From contig CANUEZ040000191.1 of assembly GCA_948099385.1 (NCBI GenBank), forward strand, positions 9,936,001 to 10,000,000: a DNA stretch of 64,000 nt. Direction: 5' to 3'. Within the stretch, counting starts at the first letter, position 1. Each line of letters opens with the position of its first letter. This DNA is from Fasciola hepatica. Taxonomy: Eukaryota; Platyhelminthes; Trematoda; Plagiorchiida; Fasciolidae. Positions 1-13,042 of this stretch are shown one piece after another. Under the pieces are notes generated by a model. The model saw only the letters and a list, made by a program, of their open reading frames with translations, was not told where the DNA came from and made no database searches. Position numbers and translations under genes: made by a program.

Positions 1-2762
1 GAATGGTTCAGCTTGGGTCTTTTTCATCTTTAGGATTTCCACCTGTCAATTTTCAGTTTTCTTTTGCTTTGTTTCTATCAATTCTGCCCTCAGCTTTACG
101 TTTCTGCAAGGAATTAACAAGAACCAGAGCTCAGATTGGCGGGGTTTATGTTTTACGTGAAAGAATGTGAGGGATGAAATTATCCGAAAATGCGGTATCC
201 CTCTACTCACATTTATTGCAGCAATGGTTTCTAGTTAGTTTACCGAAACACCAACATTTTAGTAAAGCACCTACAGAGGAGTGGTCCGTCACTGGAGTCG
301 TTCGTTGTGCGGGAAATGCTCTCAAACTCAAAGCATTTGTGGAAAAAATGCAATCTGTAAAGTGAGACACTGATAACCAGTCCAGACATCTTGGATGTTA
401 GGTGCTCAACTGACAATGGTTTGGCCTGAGTGTGAACATTTGAGGATGGGGAAGGCTTGTCTCATTTTCACTGTTATTGACTTCTTGCGACGACAAAGAA
501 GCCATTCAACCTTTCTTTGATTTTCCATTGAGAGCTAAGCGGTGATACTGCAGGCCAAACCCATCTATCTATGGGTAAAGTTTAATTGAGTTGAATGAAT
601 GAACGTGCTGATTGGAACAAGTGAATATCGAGGCACAAATCGAAGTATCAAATACTCGTCAATCTTCATTGCAATGCATTTATACGTAGGATGATCTGAA
701 TACCATTTTTCTTTACTGTCCTGTATCCCGTGCCTGGGTTGTTGGACCAGATTTTTCTGCAACTCGCAGGTTGACAGCCAACATATCGTGTAACGTAAAC
801 AACTTCTCTACGTCGGATGCAGCGGATGGTTCTAAATATTTTTTAAATAAAAATCCACTTGTTAATTCTTTATTCGGTCTATTTTATTGCTATTAGATTT
901 CCACTTCATAAAGTGGTTAAAGTTCGATTTTATCCCTTCTCTGGCTGTCAGTTGGAGGGGAAATCACTTCATTCATAAAGGATTTCATTATACTTTACCC
1001 GTGCACAGCTCACCATTGGTTTCAATAGAACTGCCAAATCATATTCTTTGAGGATGAGAAAAGTGTTGTTCGGGACTTCATGGTTTCTGGATAATGTTTC
1101 CACAGCGGGCGATGGACATCTTGTGAAAAAGTCAAACAGCGGTCAGAATTTGATGAGCAACCTGTCCAAAGTAAAATAAGAGTCCAGATGATGTGCGCGA
1201 TGCTGAGTCTTGAAAGTTATTGGGCAAACTATGCTACTCTTCCAATGCTTGGCCCATTCCATAACGGAACTATCTAGACAACACCAGTGACTCATATTTT
1301 GTTTTACTGACTTATCCTTTCTAAAGTAGCCTCCAGGGAAACAAATTGCGCCAGTTCTGTTCCTTCTGTTCAACTCTATATCTGTTTTTCATTCGAGGTG
1401 AAAAGGGGAGTAAGAGCGTCGTAAAAACCTCTACTTTGTGAGCGATAAGCTGTCAATATTTAAAATATAAAAAAATTACCTTCGCAATCACAAAGTGTTA
1501 TCCTTGAGATAAGCTCATGAAAGCAAACCTGATGAACGACCCAAAGGTATACACGTGAGATCAACTATCCTGCAACCGCAACAGGTGTTCGATTCAATTT
1601 TGGGAGGTGATGCTGAAACAACACAGTTGATTGGTCCTAACAAACTGGATCGGCCGATTTCATATCATGTCTACTGTTCACCGCGGTACGTGGTAGAAGT
1701 ACTATTTATTGTATAAAGTTGCAAGGGTAAATGGTCTGAAGTATTGTTATCGGAAAGTTGGGAATCGTATGTCGTTGCCATTAGAATATGCCAGTTTTAC
1801 ACGTTATCGGTTTCACACGTTCATGTTAGATTATGTATCACCAGGGTTCCACGTGATTTGTCTGTGTATCTAAATCCAAATAAGCTATGGTTGCACACAA
1901 CACATTTGAATATGTATCTTGCGAATTCCGGCGTTGTTCAGCGTGTTCTCAAACTGGCAATACTAAAAGACATTTTAGGTTAGGATTCGGAAAAAATATG
2001 AATCTCACTACCGTGGTTGTTCTCAGTAGTAATATTGGAAATTCGAAGCTTCCAGGAGGCCTTACGCCCGATTGGCACTGTTCATGATTAAAAGTGCAAA
2101 TATCAATTCCATGGTCGATCTTCTTGTCAAAGGCTTATCATGCGCTCCATTCCGAGATAGAGGACAAGAATGATTTAGTCGAAACCAATGCCGTTGTGGT
2201 TGGTATTATTGAACATTTATTTTGCTTTCTTTTGAGCAAACCTTTCTTTTGTAATGTTCTGTTATCCGCTAATTATCAGGAGAAACAAACGGATTTAGGC
2301 AGTTATCCATCTCAATTTCATATGGGTTAGATTACATTGGAAAACAGAATGGCTCTGTTGATATCGATACGCGAAGCTAACCAGCTGATGCAATGAGTGC
2401 ATTTTCTGGACCTGTTAGGGTTTACTTTTTCTTACCGAAGATTTTCCTATGGGCTAGAGAATAAAAGGAGTTGTTCGGAAACAAAGCGAAAGGTAATATA
2501 AAATGATCAGCAAAATGCTTCAGTTGCCATTCTGGCGATGAACAAATTAAATCCATGACATGAACGATTGCCCAGTATATTTAGCTGAGCATGATCAAAG
2601 ATTAAAAAAATGGAAGGTAGAAACTGCGTTCCGTATGCGACAATTAAATGATTTGTTAAAAATGTCCCCTTACAGCTCACAATGAGCAACGAGCAAAGCG
2701 AGTTGTGTAACACTACTGATAAGCAACATAATTCACAAAAAACTATTTTTTACATGATCTGA

Positions 2763-2771
2763 GGGGGGGGG
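2763..2771. repeat. poly-G run (9 G)
   Basis: Nine consecutive G residues lie in otherwise AT-rich DNA. It is a simple homopolymer with no associated feature. Confidence 0.9.
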
Positions 2772-3665
2772 ACCTACGTTAAGTATTTGTGTTTGCTTGC
2801 CTGAGAGTTTCGCAAACACCGAGTTGCCCGTTTCTGATCAGGAGTTTTCGTCGTAAGCCATATGGGATGTGGTAAAGGAATGTCAACAAAATATTTGCGA
2901 CCTCCCATTTGGATCGTCTGGACCTAATGGTAGCTCTCACTGGATGATTCAGTTACAATTCTCTCACCGTTTTCTTACGTCGTTCAATGTTTTCTGACTG
3001 AGAATACTGATCACCATCGGATTTCAGTAGTCCAGTTGCTTCCCTGATGACGTTGGTCAGTACCCATTCATGATATTTTACGACTTTGGGTGCAAATAAC
3101 TAAATTGCTCCTTACTCATCCTGTTGACTGTCAGTCACGATGATAAAATTTATTAGGGATGACTCATCTGGGCACAAACATGTTCATTACAGTAGATGTA
3201 TATCTTGGTTGCTTTAGGCCAAATGAAGCCGATCTGTGCCACATAAATTATCCCATGAACTGCAATTCATGTGCATGCAAACCAAATTATAGCACAAAGA
3301 GTGTAGATTCTACAAAGACTAACTCAGCGAATCACGCATATAAAAACGCACATATATATGATATGAGTCATCGAAATAATAGACTTGGTCTTACTTGACT
3401 GTACTTGCTGGTCACAGCAAGATGGTGAGTCCATTCAAATATCATAGATCACATTAACATTCAGTATTTGGATCTATGTAGCCTTTTCTACGCTAATCTT
3501 CGGCAATTTTCAGAAAGTGACGCATTCTGACTAGTGAGTAATAAATCGATGATGTGAGAGGAGTCAGTTCTCTTTCGTACGCATTATGATGGGCACATAT
3601 GAAGCCAGAAGACAAACGAGAGTGCAACCCAGTTGTGAAATTTGGGTTTGGATTATTCATGAAAA

Positions 3666-3677
3666 GGGGGGGGGGGG
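3666..3677. repeat. poly-G run (12 G)
   Basis: Twelve consecutive G residues follow AAAA. This is a homopolymer likely to vary in length, and a common sequencing-error site. Confidence 0.9.
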
Positions 3678-4689
3678 AAGATAATTTGACATAGGTGTAT
3701 TTGACATACATTTTATTGACTACTCATGAGGCGCCGTACAAGAAAAGCTTGACTAGAGACCCACACTGATCTACTCTAATTAAGCTCCTTATTCGTGGTA
3801 CTGTAGTAGCACAACTGAAATGAAGCTTAGGAGATGTTCCGTCGATTTGATTATATCAGTGAAAGAGGGAAGGCCATTCAATAAGGAGAAAACTACGAAT
3901 ATATGCAACATATGCGTGTGCTCTTTGCACACTTACTGACTGATAGAACTAATTGCAAACATTCCGGATCAGAATAACAAGATAATAAAGGCTACAGAAA
4001 TGCACGTTAGTTCTGTTGCAGAATCAAAGATATACAAATCTTTTGAATCAGGTTAACTATTTCGTAGATCGTATTAAAACCGTACACTGTGAATGCTCGC
4101 TACACTTCTTCACCAGGATTCTGATTGGATGACATTTTCTGGCTTATATCTCCACAGAGCTGCATCCAGTCAATGCTTGCTGAACCACTTCAATCTTTAT
4201 CCCCTGAGAATTGGGCCCGCCTGTCAATCCAAGGCTAGTCAGTGAGTTTTGGTCTCTTTAGTAGTCGTTTTTGCTGGCGGAATAGGTGAATCTTTGATAT
4301 GAATACAATACCCGTAATCTTGATAATAGTTTGATGAAGTTTTCTCCAAGTGATTTAGCACGTTGTTTAACGTTCGTAGTCATGAAAATATGTGACGTCG
4401 CTGGAAAGGACACTTAAGTGATGATCGCGGATTTCTCGACTAGCGTAGACCAGACCTACTGTCGGCTGGGCTGCCGGGTAGTAAAACAACCTGCAACGCA
4501 AGTTCTTCAGCATCCGATCAGTGTGCAGGCCAAAGTGCAAAGATAATTAGAGAGGGAAGACATTGTGACAAATGAGAAGTTGCTATTCTGGGAACATATT
4601 GCATGCTATCTCGCGACGAAAAAGTCAAGCAGAGGGCAAACCATTTTCAAATATGTCCAAAGCAAGATAACGGAACGAGTGCCGTCACA

Positions 4690-5260
4690 GAATCGGATCC
4701 TGTGTCAACTTCGTCAGATGGTGGTTGCCTGCCGAATGAACACTGTCTTCGGGTTGAACTTTGTAAAAAGTCCACAAACGCGAACTCCGTAGAGCCGAAA
4801 TTTATCATCAGTGGGAAGCAGTTTGCAAAATCCATGGCTTCGGGTAAAAGCGACACGCGCAGTGCGAGAGTTGTGGTGACCATTATTGGAGCTGGTCTTA
4901 TCCGTGTCGTGGACGTTGTGTGGGTACGAAAATATGTAGACGAAAGGGCTTGCATAGTACAAATTTGGTTAGTGTTTGATTGTAGCGGAACAGCGTATGT
5001 CATAAAGCACGCCAGTGTTCTCTGTCTTGCGAGTCGCTTAATTACTTGATGGAAATCCTCAAATTTCACTTACATAATACTAGGGAAGCTGAGGTGACGG
5101 CTTATGGTTTCGCTGGCCTTGAACGGTTTTTGACCCCTTTGTGTGATATTTGCCTGTTTCTTACTAGTAGGACAATCAGCTGCGGCTACTGGCACCACGC
5201 CATTTGGGTCCACCTTGTATAAGCCAGCCGAGCATCACGATCGACAACGTCACCATAATT
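4690..5260 (-). pseudogene. possible LTR-retrotransposon gag/protease remnant
   Basis: A 140-codon minus-strand frame (5069 to 4647) contains VDTGSD at residues 121-126 (about 4692-4709). DTG-S is the active-site motif of retropepsins, which cleave Gag-Pol in LTR retrotransposons. About 58 codons upstream, in another frame near 4881, GHHNSRT has the spacing of a CCHC nucleocapsid knuckle, but its cysteine positions are substituted. The knuckle-to-protease distance resembles the 68 codons in the gypsy element at 37.4-37.6 kb. Frames shift repeatedly and no RT follows downstream on the minus strand. The overlapping 148-codon plus-strand frame has no recognisable domain. A chance DTGS motif cannot be excluded. 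Confidence 0.35.
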
Positions 5261-6380
5261 CGCAGATGATGAGATTACATATACGATTTTTCTCGTCTAG
5301 GAGCACCCACATTTAGTTCGACCTGAGCACATGCGTTTGCAGTAGGCACTAAAAACACGCCAAAATTACCGTGAGAATGCAGAAAACCGTTCGATCTAGC
5401 TTCACTAACCAACGTTTTATTACGATAGAGGAAAATTCTAGAATTTTGCCGGCATCAAGACAATAGTCAACTCATCAATTTTTAAAAAATTTTCACATTC
5501 TATAGGTTTAGTGAGTTTTGGTTTGTCACATAGCGTGGAGATACCCCAGAATTTTCGACGAATCGCTCCACTATCTCGTAGCACGCTAGTCGATCCTAAT
5601 TGGGAGCCCATAATAAGAAGCAGATATCCTGACATGGAAAAGATCCACCAAACGTTTTCTCAGAAAATTATTGCATAATGCTTCTCACCGGTCCTTTGTG
5701 TACTGTTCACATCTCCACCATCCAACATCTGCCGAAGCACCATCAAACCTTCTTATGACCCAGCATCATCGTTTTCCACGTCATGTTGACAATAGGACAA
5801 CCAAATAAAGTTGTTTGTTTGATAAATATCCTACTGGAGGAAAGTATCAACCATCAAACTGATTTGTCTCAATTATTCAGGTCTGGTTTGTATCTACCGT
5901 CAACTACGCCCCCTTTTGCCAGATCTAATGTAGCAAGAAAGAGCTGACCATTGTGCACTTGTTTTTTCTACTGTAAATTAGGGGATGTTATAAGCAATAC
6001 CCTGTCTGATCCAATAAACGGCGGATCTGTAGAAGAAGAGTGTACACCAGTGTAAATTATTTTTGTAATTTGTATTTTGATGACATCCTCGCTTGTCCCA
6101 CTCATGAGTAGTGTGTACATGCATCATGAACCTCGATTATTTATTGTTCCATTAGCCGTTTCTACTGTACTGACGCAGTTCACATTTGCGTTTATGACGT
6201 ATAGTGCATGAACATTTTCCGTTCATGTTCCTGACTCAGTTGTTCTATGATTGTACGTTTCCTTTGCAAGAAACGTTTGCCCAGCATTTTACTCACGCAT
6301 AGAAACTGCCCACCGGAGGTTTGCACTCCCGACCTCCGCCCCACTGCTTCCGCCCTGAACCGACAGACCACAGAGCAGAT
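5261..6380. other. unassigned DNA
   Basis: There are short open frames only, none with a recognisable motif. Nothing supportable was seen. Confidence 0.5.
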
Positions 6381-6470
6381 TTGCAATATGAACAATTCTT
6401 TTCCAGGTCCATCCGTTCACTTCGACAAACATCACTTCCGTTATTTTCGGTTGCTACCATTTGTACTTTC

Positions 6471-6492
6471 ACATTGGTGACGCCTTAGAGTA
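6471..6492 (+). promoter_or_regulatory. possible LTR end and primer-binding site
   Basis: ACA followed by T and then TGGTGACGCC (6475 onward) has the form of an LTR 3' end (..CA) next to a tRNA primer-binding site, which begins TGG to pair with the tRNA CCA tail. A gag-like reading frame starts about 430 bp downstream, as expected in an LTR retrotransposon. However, the upstream sequence does not visibly match the LTR-like sequence at 13,053. It may therefore belong to a different element or be coincidence. Confidence 0.3.
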
Positions 6493-6902
6493 TACAAATC
6501 TGTATATTCTAATTGCAGTATATTTTCTTATCCTCTGACTGAAGCTTAATTTCATGTTTACCGAAAAGCCTTTTGATACACTATATGTATCATAACCGTG
6601 CTGCGCTACAGTTTCGCTTGACTCCTTGCTTAGTGGACCTTTTATGACAGCAGTGTCTTGATTCATCTCATAACTTTTTGTACTGTTGTTCTTGGTTGCT
6701 CACTTGTCTGTATGTCATTTGCTTTTGTGTATTTCCATGTTTCTCATTATTTAGAACCATGGTTTCACTTTTGGAGTTTGCTTTGCTGCCAGTAGCCCTG
6801 TACAGCCCATACCGTGCGTAAATCTATTGAGACTATGTTTTCGGACTGTCCAATTAGTCGGGGTAGTTTCTACAGTTAGCCAGTAACCAATTTTCATCTG
6901 AA

Positions 6903-7130
6903 ATGGAGTCACTTCCGTCGAGTATGCAGTCCTCTAATGATAATCAGCCTGTTTTGCCGATAAATCTCTGGGAAGCTCAGTCAGAAAATGGTTCAACCTC
7001 CACAGTAATGCTAAAACACTAACAGCGACTGGCTAGGTTGAAGACTAAGAAATAAGAACTGGAGGCCGAGGCCGCCCAACGCAAAACTGAAGTCAATGAT
7101 GAAATTGTCAAAGAATTGTCCTACAAGAAT
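6903..7130 (+). pseudogene. gag-like reading frame with charged coiled-coil stretch
   Basis: From ATG 6903 one frame stays open except for two in-frame stops. It encodes a Ser/Asn-rich leader and then a charged alpha-helical stretch containing ELEAEAAQRKTEV (about 7055-7095). BEL/Pao Gag proteins often begin with such Glu/Lys/Ala-rich helices. It lies 430 bp after a possible primer-binding site and upstream of a BEL/Pao integrase on the same strand, which is consistent with the same element. No zinc knuckle or protease could be followed downstream. Assignment to Gag is inference from composition and context only. Confidence 0.3.
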
Positions 7131-7329
7131 TGCTGTTTTGGTCTAGAGCGACCTTGTTGAATTCCATTTCGCTTGATTGAGGGAATTATCAATGCCATGT
7201 ACCTTGGTGGTTGACCGCATACTTGAAAAATGACCCAATTTTTACGGAGCATCTTCGGCAGCTTTGCTCTTGTCGACAATCGATACTCGATTTCGGTAAC
7301 TGCATCGCTTGAGTTCACCGACGTGCTTA

Positions 7330-10300
7330 CTCTCTTCGAATTAATGAGATAATCACTATGAACAAGATGCTGTGACTTTTACCACGACTGACTGACACAT
7401 GGTAACCTTGTATGAAAGAGGAAAAATGTGGGCTAGTCTATGAAATTGATAAATATTTTTCTAGTTGACTCCGTTCTTCCTTTATTGCATCCCGATTTCG
7501 TGATCAGGGCCCAACTGCATTGGGATCTTTGCAAGCAAGTAAACTTTATTGAATGCATATCAAGCAAGGTACAGATGATGACCGGTATACATCAGTACCC
7601 GCGGAATCAATTAAGGAACTAAATGGAATCGTTCTAAGACAAATGAGAACTAATAGTGGAATTAGAGATATATTTTCGACTTCCTTGAATATTATATTTG
7701 GGTGCTCTTTTTTCTCCCATCTTTACGTGTTACAGCTTTATCTGAAAGCTTTGGCAGGAAAAAATCAGTTACCATGAACTAAGCACGCTTCTCTTTGTGA
7801 CCACGTGTTTCCGAGTGTGTTATTTGCATAGCGTGTGAGTCATTGTTTGTTGAGACCAAATATAGGTTTGGTTGTTTTCAGACCACTATATCAAATCTCG
7901 ATCATCATCAAACACCGGAGGTGCATCACTATTACTCGATCACGCTTGAAAAAAGCTTCCTTAAATTAAGATAACAGTGCCACCGAAGTGACTCATTCAA
8001 ATTCTCTGATACAGGCAAAGAAATTATTGTTTGAAAAAGTAATTTTTATTGAGTAGAAATCTCTCCACTTAATCTGTAATAAATGTACAACCCTCAAGGA
8101 TAATTTTAAATCAAGAAACCAGCTGATTCAGCTCAAAGCATAAAACCATTTGGATGTTCTCAACAGCAAACTCTTTCATGACCATTTTGGTAATACAATA
8201 CCTTCAAATGCAGTCAAGCATCTTCACTGGCTTTTTGTTCCAGATGTGTGACCCCTACTGACTGTATTGCTCCCCGAACATATTTTGACAATACTCTCAG
8301 ACGATCCACATTATTACACGTTGATTCTTTGAAACTTATCTATGTATGTTCATGTCAGAATAAAGTTTTACACGTCTTGGCACGTCTGAATGTCTCCAAT
8401 CTTGCATATAGGTTCTAACTGCTGATCATTTGACAGCGACCGCTAAACGATGTGGAAAATCTTTGAATGTGTTCTGTTTATCATGCGAATTCCTCGAGAC
8501 TACCGAGTGACATCCGTCCTAGCTCTCATTTTCTCTATTAAGGGGAATAAAAGCTTTCCACGTGAATAATAAGAACTGATCTAACCACTGAGTTCAAAAT
8601 TTGCAGTAATCTATTCGTCCCGAAACTCCCGTTTTTAATGTTTATTTGAACAACATATTTTCAAAACAAACCACATGATTTCTGGGCCACCGAAGAGCAC
8701 CGTGAATGGTAGTCAAGGTGCTCACCGTTAGCTGTACTTTTTGTGAGTTTTAACTCATAACCGGTCTGGTGAATCACATGCAAAACTGTTTATCACTCAC
8801 TATTCGTCGTTTATCAGTTGTGAGTTCTTCATGTAATAAAGCCCTGGTATTCCAACCGTTGGCCGTCACATGAATGAACACTTCCATCAGCACAATAAAA
8901 ACATGGTTTGCATTATCACTGATCAATTGTTCACCACAGATCTGCCACTAATAATTACATACTGCCAACAATGCAAATCTACTGTCAGAATTGATCACAC
9001 ATTCAATATAAACTCGTGGTAAAGGTTTTCTAATGCCATTTGCAAACACTTCGGCAATCATTTGCCAAACCATGCATCAGATATTTGTCTCGTTGTGTAA
9101 AAATATACAAATGACTATATATATCGATTTATAATCGCCGTGAAGACTTTTATTTAACCAGTATTACAACTGGCATCTTTTGAGATTAGGCGACCAAAAT
9201 CTATTTTACTGCCTTAAAAATCGGGGATTTTTAGAGAGGTAATGCGAACGGTTTCTGATTTCAAAACTTCGCATTCATTCACTGATACTTATAACATTTC
9301 GGTTCGAATTTATATGCGATATTTAATTTCCGTATCAATATAATCACAGTCAGAAGGATCAGACTAGTAACGAAAAAATGAACAAACCTGGCTTATTTTT
9401 AAGCTTCATTTTTATTTTATGCTCCGGTCCTCTGTATCTGACTTCCGGAGATTATTTTTCCAAACAACCTAATTATCTTCAGCTTTGCGAAGCGAAAGTT
9501 ACGGTATTTTTTGTGCTTTAGATAAATCAAATGTTTTTGCAAATTAGGTATCTTACTTTCATCTGTGGGAGAAAAAAAGCCATGTCTGGAAACCAATGTT
9601 CTCCTCCATCGATAGAGGTGAAACATCAAAATCGATTTCTTGAGATTTTGCCGACTTGAGTTGACTATGTTCAAAGTTTTTGTTATTTTTGAGGTACTGT
9701 ACAAAGGAAAAAGCTTATTCATACAAAGGTATTTCAATGACAGGATTTGACAGTTCTTATCAATGTTTATTCATACATATTAAACCAGTGCAAAGTAACC
9801 GAATCCATGAAGTTATTATTCTACCAGTCACTGAGGAGGAAACATTTTGGGAATTCACTATTTACCTCCATGAGGAAAAAAATTAGATGATACTTGTACA
9901 TTGGTTTTTGTGACATTCGGACCTCCCAGACGGACACAGAAATTGCTGATAGTTCAACGTTGGTGATGCTTTATTCGATCGACACAGTGAAACAAGGGGC
10001 ACACACATCGACCTCGGACATCACAAACCGACACAAATTACCAACCGCCGACAAGCAGAACTGCATGCTTCAGCTGTTCTAGCTATTAATTTTTGCCTTG
10101 CCATTTGCCATCCATGGACCGAATAACCTTTCATATGAACGTCCGGCCATCATTTTCAACTTGATTGATAGTTATTAATCACGAGGTTGAAATTCCGAAA
10201 ACTATTAGCGAGCCATTCACATCAGTGATCATACTGAACAACACATCACGTGCAAAGAAAGAATCATTGCTTCCATGAGATAAAGCTGTGTTCGTCATTT

Positions 10301-11590
10301 TTTATGCCACAACAAAATATTAATGGTCCATTACATCTTACAAAATCAACTCTCATTTAGCTTTTGGAAAATGAGGAATCATTGTAATGCTTACACTCAA
10401 CTGACATCTACTGTCTCGTATCTCAACGACAAAATAATCTGTCACAAGATTTGATCGCTGTGAGAACAACCAGGTGATATCATGCAAATGTCTGTGAAGA
10501 CAGGGGGACTTTTAAAGGACGGTCTTGTTTTGAAAACCGATGTAGTGCTAACCCGAACAGTCTAATAGTATAGTGTTCCACTCACAATCCTTCACTATGG
10601 GCAAGCGTCACAGCGGAAGTCTGGTGGATAATAACGACAGCTGGTTATCACCAACAAAACAATTCATTCTGATGTACAAGACATGATGGACTATACTATA
10701 ATTAACTCAATAATAATCTCTACTAAAACCGATCAAATAATCAACCCTTGACGTCGACGATAACATTATTTGTTAGATAGCATCGGCCATATGTGCACAT
10801 GATGTGTGAATCAGCATTTCTTCCCATTTTCCCCTGGTATTTTTCCCTGATACAGAGCTTTTATCAAATTCCTTTCTCAACCAAATGAGATCAACAAGAA
10901 TAGAGGTGCCTTCTTTTGCAAAAATGTTCCTAGGCTGTTGTATGCATTAGCCATACGAGGAGCACCGAAAAATCGGTAATAACGTAGTTAGGTTAAAAAA
11001 ACTGGTTTACCACTTCATTGGACAGTTTTACCCTGGTTTGACTACTGTCAAATGTGCCTGCAGAATTAGGTAAGAAAAATGTTCTCTGTCATTCCTACTC
11101 GGTACACCTGCTTCTTTTGCTCGTAAATTCAGTCACATTCGTGCTCCATTCAGTCGAGTGAAACCCCACTAAGCTGACCGGTTATTCGTTTGGACAATGA
11201 CAATCACACACCGTATTCTGCATGGTCGTCCACCGCGTTTTGCAATTCACTTCAACCCCGATTTGATTACATCAAATGTGCGAACTGGAACTGAATGTCT
11301 CTTTTTATTTATGGATAAACAACCCTACTGGAAAGGGGATTGAAATTCGTGTCATTGTTCAAATTTTTTTCTTCACTCCTTGGCTTAGGAAATGGTAATT
11401 TACACAATTGAGTTTTCAGCACTCGAATGGATTTACTCTATCTTGTGCCAGCTTCGAGTGTTCCATAAACTCCCTGATGAAAGCTATGTATTGAGAAATT
11501 TGAAGATAGTATGTCTTTACTGTGGTCCGCTTAGTCTCAGAATGTGTACTTCTGTTGAGCTTAACTGTCGACTGACCTGCACACGGGAAA
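7330..11590. other. unassigned DNA between gag-like and BEL/Pao integrase pieces
   Basis: If one BEL/Pao element spanned 6.5-13.5 kb, protease and RT should lie here, but I recognise no YXDD motif or RNase H motif in any frame. The 106-codon minus frame at 9417-9737 has no recognisable domain. Either pol is decayed beyond recognition or the two ends belong to different elements. Confidence 0.5.
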
Positions 11591-11594
11591 TACG

Positions 11595-12935
11595 CTAAGC
11601 TGCGACAGATTACGTGTGGATGGCACGGTTTCTGCAGTATCTTATAGTAGGGACTAACAGGGCACCCGAGCAACTTTGCTTAGAGGAAATCCGAAGGTGC
11701 CCGAATTGGAATCATTTGAGTTGGCTTTGCCTCGTTACGTGCAGCAGCACACGTCCTCGATATAAATGACAGTTTATTGTTGTAGAAGAAGTCAGTTGGA
11801 AAGCGATGCTAAAGCGTTCTTCTCTGTCCGGTAATACAGAATGTACTAGTTCGAGTTGAGGGAGGTATAACCGATAGTAGTATTTCCCGAGCTAGATGGA
11901 GTCCTATAATTCTGTCCAGTCACCATCCACCTACAAACATCATAGTTCGTCATTATCATTTGTAGGTAAGACATATGGGGTAGATGCACGTGTTAGCGGC
12001 ATCTCGGGATATACACTAAATCTTGAGAGCTGCTTCCACCGTGAGAAGAGTAATTTTGCAGTGCGCTGGCTGTAAGACAAGATCAGCCAAACCTAAAGAG
12101 CAACTCGTGTCAGATCTACCGGAGTCACGCGTAACCCAAGAACTTCCTTTCGTAGTAATGGGAATTGACTATTTCGGACCATTCCACGTCCGAAACGGAC
12201 GTGTGACTGGAAAACGTCATGGCTGTATCTTTTCATTTTCCAAAACCAAGGCGGTGCACATTGAAGTAGCTCAGTCCCTCACCATTGACCTTTTCCTTAT
12301 GACTTTCTCGCGATTTGTGAGGAGACGGAGAAGCCCCAAGCAAGTGCACAGCAGAACTAGAGATGCAACAATTTCTTAGAGGATAGAGGCACAGCAAAAT
12401 CGAGAGTGATATGCTATCTGGGGAGCTTGAGTGGTGTAACAATAAACCTTACGCGAGTCAGAGGGACGGAGTGTGAGAGAGAACGATACGTTCCGTCAGG
12501 CGGATTCTCAGAGCCGTATCGCGAAAGCAATCTTTAACAGAGGAATCAATCATGAATTATTAACGGAAGTGGAACGCTTTCTGAACAACCGGACCCTAGT
12601 ACGAGCATAAGATGACCCAGAAACACCTAAAGTTATTTCACCAGTGGAGGTGAAGCCAGCTCTTTTCGGATACTTTTTGGTGAAGATGACTTACAAAGTT
12701 CTGACTTTTGTTGAAAGCACGGGATAAATGGAGACAACCGCGGCGAAATCTGAGGACAGGAAAATGGATGCTAGTACTTGAATAGAACCACTCCTGTAGA
12801 AAAAGGCAGAAAGGATTTGTAGTCAGCATCCTGAGGGAAACCGATGGCCGAGTGCTCGAGGCCTGGGTTCGAACCTCAATGGAGCAAGTCATGGGAGACA
12901 TTCGCGGACTGTGCTCACTGGGTAGGGCGTGCTTC
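11595..12935 (+). pseudogene. BEL/Pao retrotransposon pol: integrase and C-terminal domain
   Basis: This is the decayed 3' part of a BEL/Pao pol, whose integrase inserts the cDNA copy. In order: a pre-integrase stretch (AWMARF-like, about 11,600; ALPRYVQQH, about 11,735); an HHCC zinc region with RHYHL and HMG (about 11,945-11,980) and the Cys pair CAGC at residues 14-17 of the 12,023-12,379 frame; the core GIDYFGPF, with the first catalytic Asp at about 12,167; and KAVHIEVAQSL and FSRFVRRR. After a frame break come NKPYAS, ERTIRSVRRILRAVS (about 12,475-12,520) and TEVERFLNNRTLV. The C-terminal DUF5641-like part (KARDKWRQPRRNL, DGRV, GLCSLG) runs from about 12,715 to 12,925. The second catalytic Asp region is scrambled. 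At least five stops or frame changes show the element is dead. Confidence 0.85.
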
Positions 12936-13042
12936 AGTTCGGTTTCTGTGATTGTGTCAAGAGTAAATTGGACAATTTTTGCATGAAGTAGTTATGCGTG
13001 TGCACAGTAGCTAGTGGAGCGTTAGAGAAGCCGTGCGGGCTT

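Larger units (their letters stand above)
1..4640. other. unassigned AT-rich DNA
   Basis: I see no supportable gene. Open frames are under 80 codons, have no recognisable motif, and occur on both strands. The stretch contains two guanine runs, listed separately. No tRNA-like A/B box pair, terminal repeat or retroelement protein was recognised. Confidence 0.5.

Noticed and set aside
12830..12890. tRNA-like GGTTCGAACC box with a TGGCCGAGTG-like A box upstream
   Set aside because: The boxes are too close (about 25 bp), and the stretch is explained as the BEL/Pao C-terminal domain coding sequence (DGRV, WVRT).
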